Translations under genes and position numbers: made by a program
Assembly (NCBI GenBank): GCA_949316235.1
Contig: OX438741.1
Coordinates: 23,340,324 to 23,404,323, forward strand
Length of the DNA: 64,000 nt
Direction: 5' to 3'
From: Oegoconia quadripuncta
Lineage: Eukaryota > Arthropoda > Insecta > Lepidoptera > Autostichidae
Part shown: positions 56,938-64,000 of the stretch, one piece after another
Layout: each line of letters starts with the position of its first letter
How positions within the stretch are numbered: position 1 is the first letter of the stretch
Notes under the pieces: generated by a model
What the model was told of the DNA's origin: nothing
Database searches by the model: none
What the model saw: the letters and a program-made list of their open reading frames with translations, nothing else

Positions 56938-57135
56938 AACGCCTTAGCGATCACACCCGATGTAAAATAAAGATGAAGCCGAAAGTGGAAACAGCTTACC
57001 CAAAACCCACTTCATATTTAGGGAATTGGCTCTCTTATCTTAAACAACCGAGACACAACCGTATCAATATTGTTGCTGGGTAGCAGACTTAGATATTCCC
57101 TACCACCACCCATAAACATGTAACACGCTGGGACT
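56938..57135 (-). mobile_element. SINE family C, diverged
   Basis: CACACCCGATGTAAAATAAA, GGGAATTGGCTCTCTTATCT and ACAACCGTATCAATATTGTT; strongly diverged and lacking both ends. Confidence 0.6.
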
Positions 57136-57954
57136 TTAACTTAACTAACTTAAATAATACGTTAACTTTTTAAGTAAAATTAATACGAGTCTTGTAATGT
57201 AATGTCAAGGAAAATCTACAATTTGGTAAAATTTTTAGTGAAGTTTTATATTCATCAAGATGAACGACACGATTAATAAATATCGTGACTAATACGCCAG
57301 TACAACAGATCATAAAACAAATGAATATGCCAATGGAATGTAATGCGTGACGCTTCGATAGGCTCCTAACTCAATGCGCTATTATCCATCATCACCTGTC
57401 CCTTCATGGGCAGGTATCAAATGTGTGGAATTCTTATGATACCTATAATGAAAACTAACCGTGGGGTACTGAGCCAAGGTTATGTGCTGGCCTTGAATAC
57501 TTGTTCGACTTTCACAACTAATATCGCTTGATAATAGGTAATAAAAATGATAAAGAGCAGCACAGTTTTCAAGCTGACTCATTATCTTTTCTGTGGCAGT
57601 GCTTGTCTATGAATAATCACTTCTCTTTCTATCGACGATCTTACGATTTGCAGGGGCTATAAGTGTAGCTCTTAAATATAGACTATATGGAATTTTACCC
57701 AAACAAACTGAAAATGAAAGAATCTACCCAAATAGTCACTGCTTACCAGATTTCCTACAACCTGGTGAGGTTGCATGAGGTGTCATGAATTACATTTTTG
57801 TATGGAAAGATTTAATTCTGCCGACGCTGCTGCCCATCAATAGTTTAAGCTGCTATTAGGGGGATACTGCTGCCTCCTCTTACTAAGAGAGGGTATGAGC
57901 CATAATTTACCACGCAGGGCCAATGCGGATTATATCAGATTAGATACCATCTGA

Positions 57955-58160
57955 AGACGCTCCTGTATAGGCCGACTTAACGACTGCTCCAATTTTAAAC
58001 AACCTGGACCAACAGGTTAAGGTGCGTTCCGAAACAAAGACTCTCGTATGAAAAAAACTGGTGGTCACTGAACAAGGCCTGACCGCGACAAACGTTGCTT
58101 AACTTCGCTAATCGATAACTTACACGTATTGCTACAGCAAAAACACTGCGCCACTAGTGC
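57955..58160 (-). mobile_element. 5S rRNA-like SINE
   Basis: Minus strand carries TAGCGAAGTTAAGCAACG, like the internal promoter of 5S rRNA genes. Relatives at 59448-59618 and 61318-61515. Confidence 0.55.
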
Positions 58161-58219
58161 TTCCGATATAATGATACGATTATATGGTTACAAGGCCAAT
58201 ATTATTGTTATTACTAAAC

Positions 58220-58330
58220 CAAAGATTGTCTGGAAGAGCTTTTAGTGATAAGGCCGCCAAATTATACTGTCCCCTTTTTTTGTTTATCTGTGTGTTATGT
58301 GTCTTATAGTTGTGCAATAAAGAATATTTT
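58220..58330 (-). mobile_element. LINE 3' tail fragment
   Basis: AGCTTTTAGTGATAAGGCCG followed by TTGTGCAATAAAGAATATTT. Confidence 0.5.
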
Positions 58331-58334
58331 GTTA

Positions 58335-59370
58335 TGTTGTTGTTTGTTTTTATTGTGTCTCTAACATAATCTTCAACAAAAAATATATTCTAACCAAGAA
58401 TACGTAAAGTGTAACGATATGATTACATAAAGGCTCTGCAGCTAAATTCACATCGAACAGAAAATATTAAAGTAAATCTCCTATCACTAAAAGGAAAAGA
58501 TAAGCACAATAGCACTTGCTCTACTTAAATATCCGCCTTACGGTTTCCGAGAATTTGAATAACTTATAACGGGTGTTCCAAAATATAATTTCATTTTGAA
58601 TTTGGAATTATTATTGTATCAGATATAGAACGCTGCTATTTTACAGACGTCGTTACCGAAATGCTTCGACGAGGTTTTATTTAAAGACGTATTATCCTTT
58701 GTACACCATTAAACTTTTCTGCAGAGATTTTTGAAAGGTAAAATGTATGCTAATAATTAATGTCGCCACACACCATTCTGGAGCTGAGGACAGACTAGCT
58801 TCTAGACATTTGTTAAAATTATGTAAACTCTCGTGACCTAGCAAAAACAATTCGGAGCCAAGTCTGACTTTACATTTAAATCTATATTTAGCGAAATACA
58901 GCTTAATTTTCTTATTATAATTTTGTGGTTTCTATATTGTATTGTATTTTTTAGATCCCGCACTCACGTATCCCTTGGCAGTAATGCCCTCTGATTCCGT
59001 AAGTAACCTCCATATTCATATTCTATATTGATTTAAAAAATTAAATAATTACATTGTATGTCTAAATAAATATGAGTTTAGTTAAAAATCAAAATGAAAG
59101 TAGGTTTTTGAACATCATTTATAAACTATGTTGTGACCACACGGAAAACTTTGTAGTGGGGGCGAGAAGTATAAGTCCGCTTTGTAGAATTTATTTTATA
59201 TTAAAATTATGAAATTCTAGCATGAATTATATTTTTATATCACACTATTACCAAGTATTTAACTAGAAAATGTGTCATTGAGGGTAAGCACTATCCGCTC
59301 CGGATAACGAAAAGTAAACTTTCCAGCCCCTACTCGTACTTGTTGAAATTCGCGAGTAAGTTTTTTTTAA
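58335..59370. other. Intergenic, nothing recognised
   Basis: AT-rich sequence without exon-like segments, repeats or long ORFs that could be supported. Confidence 0.4.
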
Positions 59371-59390
59371 GTATATGCAACGGGTTAGTA

Positions 59391-59913
59391 CAGTCAGCTG
59401 CAACTGAAAGTATACCCTCATCTATCTTGCAAAGAAAATCACTCGTGCACTCGTTGCGTAGCCGCTTCGCTATTTGTTTGCAGTTAGCGAAGTTAAGCAA
59501 TATCCGGCGCTGTCTGTCCTTGGCATTGTAATACGAGTGTTTTCATGCTTCGAAGGGCACATTAAATAGTCGGTCCCGGTTGTTTTCATTTGAAAGTAGT
59601 CGTTAAACCAAGTAAGTAGACTACAGAGGCGGCTTAGAAACACTGACTGTCAGATGGCCACTAGTCTAACAGAAATCCACTAGGCCCGCGTGGGGGATGG
59701 TTCATACCCTCTCCCTGTGAGCGGGGACTGTGCCCCAATAGTGAAGACGTCTAAGGCTGTTGATGAAGAAAATCAAGCCGTTGCGTAGCGCAGCTTGCAT
59801 GAGTACTGTCAGGACATGAAATTTTGATACCCATAACTTCTTTTGCCTTACACGATATTATTAACACAATGGATCTCGTGCGTTAGGGGTATACTTTTAG
59901 CTGCAGCTGACTG
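59391..59913. mobile_element. MITE inserted in a SINE family C copy
   Basis: Left end CAGTCAGCTGCAACTGAAAG and right end (inward) CAGTCAGCTGCAGCTAAAAG form 25-bp inverted repeats with two mismatches. TA flanks both sides. Outside it, GGGTTAG-TA and TA-CTTGACCTCAATCAC are the two halves of a SINE family C sequence. A 5S-like SINE piece lies inside (59448-59618). Confidence 0.85.
59448..59618 (+). mobile_element. 5S rRNA-like SINE fragment inside a MITE
   Basis: TTAGCGAAGTTAAGCAATAT, AATACGAGTGTTTTCATGCT and TAGTCGGTCCCGGTTGTTTT in 5S-like order. Confidence 0.55.
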
Positions 59914-59936
59914 TACTTGACCTCAATCACATAGTA

Positions 59937-60150
59937 ATAGGAAATTTTTGAGTGAAATAGTGGAGGAATTGACACATCAGTGATACTGGCTCCCAAGGGA
60001 AGAATTATCAAAAACTCAGTGGTTGTTCTTTTTACTCCCGACGAAAAAATAGAGATGGTATAAGTTGAAAGCCTATATTATGTCTAGTGTATTTGTGTTT
60101 CTGTCTGTGGCATTGTAATGCTAAAATGGCTGAATGAATTTAAAATGAGC
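59937..60150. repeat. Dispersed repeat, copy 2 of 2
   Basis: Close match to 30165-30375 in the same orientation, starting just right of the MITE-split SINE. Confidence 0.8.
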
Positions 60151-60307
60151 CTGAAATTTTCCGAGCCTGATTTTCGCGAAATGGCTATTAGCCATGTTTG
60201 ATAGAAATTAGTTCAGTCGTTTCGAAGGTTTTATTATATTAATTTCTCAGTAGTTTCCAATATTTTTATTTTGTGTTATTTAACCAACAAGTTACAAAGA
60301 TGAAGAT

Positions 60308-60412
60308 TTTTTGCCCAACGGTCTTAGCACTTGACCTCAATCACACCTGATGTTAAGTGAAGATGACGCCGAAGGTGGGACCGTACTGACCCGGAAACCC
60401 CAACATATTCCG
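60308..60412 (-). mobile_element. SINE family C, 3' fragment
   Basis: GCACTTGACCTCAATCACAC to ACCCGGAAACCCCAACATAT. Confidence 0.75.
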
Positions 60413-60584
60413 TAAGTGATATAAAGTTGACATAAAATATCGATCATATGATATTTCGCATTTTCTTGCAAATAAATACATAGGAGACTTCTATTTCTTG
60501 ATCAGAACGACTTTTAGAAACAGGGCCAAAACAATTCTGTCCATCTTCTATTGAACAAGATATGTAATAAATAAAATTGTTAAA

Positions 60585-60735
60585 GCACCTTCAAGGTGGA
60601 CGGGCGACCAAATGAAGGTAGCACAGGATGTCGTGGAAGTAGCCTGCTTCCAACCGATCACTCTGGAAATCCATGAGGGAGGCCTGTGTTCAGCAGTGGA
60701 CGTCCTATGGCTGACATGATGATGATAAATTTTAA
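60585..60735 (+). mobile_element. RTE-type LINE, 3' end fragment
   Basis: GTGTTCAGCAGTGGACGTCC followed by TATGGCTGACATGATGATGA, the conserved 3' end of the RTE family also seen at 11035 and 26810. Confidence 0.8.
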
Positions 60736-61317
60736 AGTATAGTTATAAATTCGTCATAGTATGAATAAATCAGTACATCAAAATTCTGTAAAGTTCCCCA
60801 TTGGATTCGTAAAGTGTATTCATTGATCTCCTAGAAACTCATGTTTTCCTGGTACATACTCGCTATGGGAGTCTCATGTTCAATAGATGGGGTTGCTTGC
60901 TCTTTGAATTCACCTCAAACTAGCCCAAATCCTACATACAATATCTCGAATCTAGTGTGGTAATTATATTGTACCATATATACACCTATACGAGGTGTCA
61001 AAAGTCCTTGTTTTTTTATTTACCACGATTTAAACAACTAGGAGTGCACAAGATTCCAGGAGTTAAATGAATTGACAATTATTCAAATGACAATAAAAGA
61101 TAACACATAATATAGCAAGCAAATGAAAATGTGGGGAACATCGACATCGGAAAATGACATCTAGGGATAGTGCCTACAGTACTCGTATGAAAATTAGAAT
61201 AGACTATTCATTTATTTACCACCACAAAACAAAAATGAAATAATATTACATTAAGAAAGTTTTCTTATAAAGTACTCATGCTCGTACTAGGTAATAATCC
61301 ATAATACAAGTCTGTAC

Positions 61318-61515
61318 TGCCACCGACTTGGCTTAACGACTGCCTTCAATTGAAAACTACCGGGACCGACTATTTAACGTGCCCTCCGAAATACGAAAAC
61401 ACTCGTATTAAAATGCCACTCTGAGCCCAATGACTGTCAGCGCCAGACATTGCTTAACTTCGCTAATCGAAAACGAATAGCGAATGCGATTACACCACGA
61501 GTGCACGAAAAAATA
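61318..61515 (-). mobile_element. 5S rRNA-like SINE, best copy
   Basis: Minus strand: GCACTCGTGGTGTAATCGCA, then TTAGCGAAGTTAAGCAATGT, then TCGGTCCCGGTAGTTTTC. About 200 bp. Confidence 0.6.
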
Positions 61516-61855
61516 TACTTCAGGTTTATTCAAATGACAGCCCGATATGAGGTGATAAACGGTGTCATTGACAATGACTGATGATCTGAAACAGATGTAC
61601 TAAACTAAACTTCATAATCTACAGTCGCTGCGTTTGTTACTATGTTAAGTAACAAGAAAAAATGTTGAGGTAATTTTAAGCTGATAAATTTGCTATGTGG
61701 TCTTTTAGGACTAAGAGATTATGTTAATCAAGGACTTTGAAACGATTGCCAAGTTAAAAGCTTTTCAAAAAACAATCATTTGAAAATGTTATGGTTTGGG
61801 ATAAGACGACTCAAGAAAATTCAAACTAATGTAATTAAATCACGAACGCGAATAT

Positions 61856-62140
61856 ATTTTTTTTTTTTTTTTATATGAGCGAGCGGCAAACGAGCATGCG
61901 GGTCACCTGATGGAAAGTAATCACCGCCGCCCATGGACACCCGCAACACCAAAAGTGTCACAGATGCGTTGCCGGCCTTTGAGGAAGGTGTAGGCTCGTT
62001 TCTTGAAGGTTCCAATGTCGTACTCGTTCGGGAATACCGCTGCCGGAAGTCCGTTCCACAGGGTGGTCGTACGTGGTAAGAAGTTTCTTGAGAAACGTAC
62101 AGTGGTAGACTTCCACTCATCCAGGTGATGTGGATGGAAA
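61856..62140 (-). mobile_element. LINE 3' end with RT C-terminus
   Basis: Poly-T, TATATGAGCGAGCGGCAAAC, then the minus-strand frame with [17 protein letters not shown]. 5'-truncated near 62140. Confidence 0.85.
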
Positions 62141-62332
62141 TTTATTTAAAGTTTCTTTAAAGAACGCGAATATTATTTAAAGTTTCTATAAGATATTTAA
62201 ATGTACCTTCCTTATTTAAACAATTTTTGATTTGATTGATTTCATTATTATTTTTTCTATTTTTAAGCAGTTTATTCAATTTGGTTAGTAAAGAGATTAG
62301 GACTATAAGCAATTTTTTTTTACTGAACAGAT

Positions 62333-62372
62333 TTAGATAGATAGATAGATAGATAGATAAACGTTTATTTGT
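62333..62372. repeat. (GATA)n microsatellite
   Basis: Six to seven GATA units followed by AAACGTTTATTTGTTACTCC, as at 49284. Confidence 0.85.
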
Positions 62373-62689
62373 TACTCCAGCCACACACATACATTAAATA
62401 TTATTTATAAATAATTATTACACATAATTTAGACTACAGTAAAGTTGAAATAAAAAAAACAGAACATATAAAGGTACACGCAAAATATAGGGATATAAAA
62501 GTATATGTGTGCTGCAGTGGCACAAATGGGCCATAGCTCAGTGTCGGATTGCTCAAGAGCAAAACACTGATTTTCAGCTATTACCCTTAAAGAGGGAGAC
62601 GGGTACAATATTTCTAAATAACCCTCAGTACAAATTAATATTAATGTTATATTAGTAATAATAAGTTTTACACAGATTCTGGAAAGCAA

Positions 62690-64000
62690 TAAAAATAATA
62701 ATATGATTATTAATTAAATTAGATTAAATTATTGTAAATGTTTTGCGCAATAAAGAGTACTTATTTGTATTTGTATTGTATTGTATTGTATTGTATTGTA
62801 TTAAATAAAAATAAAATAATAAATAAATTAAATAAGTTGAGCAGGATGTAAATAAGTGAAACAGTTTAACTTTTAGATCTTATAGCGACAGCAACCGCTG
62901 CTCGATCTTTTTTCGGAACATCTAGTTTTTGAAAGTCGAGTATGAAAGATTTAAATGATTTTTTGAATGTAAATTTAGATTTCAATGTTCTAATGGGGGG
63001 AGGAATGTTGTTCCAACATTTAGTCGATTGATAGCGGAAGCTGCCCGTAAAAGCCAAAGTTTTATGCTTGTGCAGCTCCAATGGCAGGCGCATGGATCTT
63101 ATATTGCGTTTAAACGATGTGAGTTGCAGTTTTTCGAAGAGATACTTGGGATTTTCGTATTTGATGATATCAAACAGGAGACAAGCAAGATGGAGCTGTC
63201 TACGCGAGTCCATGTTCATCATAGAAGCCTTGTTCAAATACGGTGAGATGTGACTTCGTGGGGGTATATCAAAACAAAAACGACAGCAAGCATTTTGCAC
63301 ACGTTGCAGCAACCGTTCTGTTCCAGACTGCAAACGAGGACCATATACCACATCGCCATAATTAAGTTTGGATAAAATTAAAGACTCACATAAAGTTATC
63401 CGTACTCGCTCAGTAAACAAATTGCGATATCTGTATAAAAGTTTTAAACGGTAAAAACAATTTTTTACCAGGTCTAGAATATGAGTGCGGAATCTCAGCT
63501 TACTGTCAAAAGTAATTCCCAAGTTTCTGGCTTCATTCACACACTGCAGACTCTGACCAGCAATATCCACCTGCGGGCTCCGCTCCAAGATCCTCTCGAT
63601 TTGCAAATCCGACCCGCAGATCATGAATTTTGATTTACTAGGGTTAAGCACAAGAGTATTATTTTTTGACCATTCCGATAAGGCCTGCAAATCGATGTTC
63701 AGACCCCGCAATGCAGCAGATATTTTATTAGGGGACTTAGAAACACAAAGCTGAACATCATCCGCATAGCAATGGCATCTACAATGTGTAATCAATTTAT
63801 TGAGGTCAGCACTGTAGATTATAAAAAGGAGAGGACCAAGAATCGAGCCCTGAGGCACACCACGGGTAACCAGGCGCGGATCAGAGTAATTGTAATCACC
63901 CCTGGTTGTTATAATTCTTACCGATTGAGACCGACCGTTGAGATAACTATCAAACCATTTCACTGCGTCGCATTCCACTCCATAGTAAGCTAGTTTCGAC
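62690..64000 (-). mobile_element. Jockey/CR1-type LINE, 3' half with tail
   Basis: Holds the reverse transcriptase ORF plus about 170 bp of 3' sequence. Reading the minus strand, the tail passes an AT-rich stretch, a TACAA-type pentanucleotide array (about 62800-62771) and the segment CTTTATTGCGCAAAACATTT. The same tail motif recurs as a short 5'-truncated copy at 16140-16275, which supports target-primed, 5'-truncating insertion of this family. Confidence 0.8.
62866..63999 (-). CDS. LINE reverse transcriptase, C-terminal part (runs off right edge)
   Basis: Open frame of about 378 codons without a stop. It enters from beyond position 64000 and ends at 62866. It holds the reverse transcriptase core of a non-LTR retrotransposon: GVPQGSILGPLLF (RT block 4), HCYADDVQL (catalytic YADD), LNPSKSKFMICG, NEARNLGITFDSKL, then the thumb/C-terminal region ending with CWNNIPPPIRTLKSKFTFKK. 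This pattern fits the jockey/CR1 group rather than RTE or R1; it is a judgement by eye. The endonuclease domain and ORF1 would lie right of the window. There is no frameshift in the visible part, so the copy may be recent. The protein copies element RNA into DNA at the target site. Confidence 0.92.
   Translation of the reverse strand, partial: SKLAYYGVECDAVKWFDSYLNGRSQSVRIITTRGDYNYSDPRLVTRGVPQGSILGPLLFIIYSADLNKLITHCRCHCYADDVQLCVSKSPNKISAALRGLNIDLQALSEWSKNNTLVLNPSKSKFMICGSDLQIERILERSPQVDIAGQSLQCVNEARNLGITFDSKLRFRTHILDLVKNCFYRLKLLYRYRNLFTERVRITLCESLILSKLNYGDVVYGPRLQSGTERLLQRVQNACCRFCFDIPPRSHISPYLNKASMMNMDSRRQLHLACLLFDIIKYENPKYLFEKLQLTSFKRNIRSMRLPLELHKHKTLAFTGSFRYQSTKCWNNIPPPIRTLKSKFTFKKSFKSFILDFQKLDVPKKDRAAVAVAIRSKS

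Noticed and set aside
57382..57582. Signal-peptide-like minus-strand frame (KTVLLFIIFITYYQAI)
   Set aside because: It is preceded by a TGA with no ATG and stops after about 30 codons; too weak to call.

Overview
The window looks like moth or butterfly (Lepidoptera) nuclear DNA. It is AT-rich, with small exons, long introns and dense SINE, LINE and MITE debris. The two recognisable receptor genes are of the lepidopteran odorant-receptor type. No bacterial-style operon, CRISPR array, rRNA or convincing stand-alone tRNA gene was seen. Exons were found by reading both strands for family motifs joined by GT/AG splice sites in matching phase, so the models are predictions that still need RNA evidence.

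Left part (1-15.8 kb): two odorant receptor (OR) genes in tandem on the minus strand. The right one can be rebuilt completely: nine exons between 15784 and 4328, 1251 nt, 416 aa, every junction in phase. The left one enters the window with its first two exons (about 1999-1870 and 785-598) and then runs off the left edge. Its second exon has the same length (188 nt) and phases as in the complete gene, but the codon aligned with the start ATG is GTG.

Middle (20.3-50.1 kb): one large minus-strand gene of nine exons, 593 aa in total, for a 12-TM SLC45-type (proton-coupled sugar transporter-like) protein. Its introns reach 9 kb and hold most of the mobile DNA: SINEs, RTE-type and other LINE fragments, two copies of a mariner-like element with about 270-bp inverted repeats, foldback elements, a template-switch palindrome abutting the exon 7 donor, and a small degenerate copy of part of exon 8.

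Right part (50.1-64 kb): no intact host gene was recognised. It holds a GC-rich block just upstream of the SLC45 start codon, a broken small secreted-peptide ORF at 54.2 kb, SINEs of tRNA and 5S-like type, a MITE inserted into a SINE, LINE 3' ends, and at the right edge the reverse transcriptase of a jockey/CR1-type LINE that continues beyond the window.

The OR and SLC45 genes share a strand but show no sign of joint function. The most unusual material is structural: the OR paralogue without an aligned ATG, the exon-fragment duplication, the palindrome made by copying back through a MITE, and the nested insertions.
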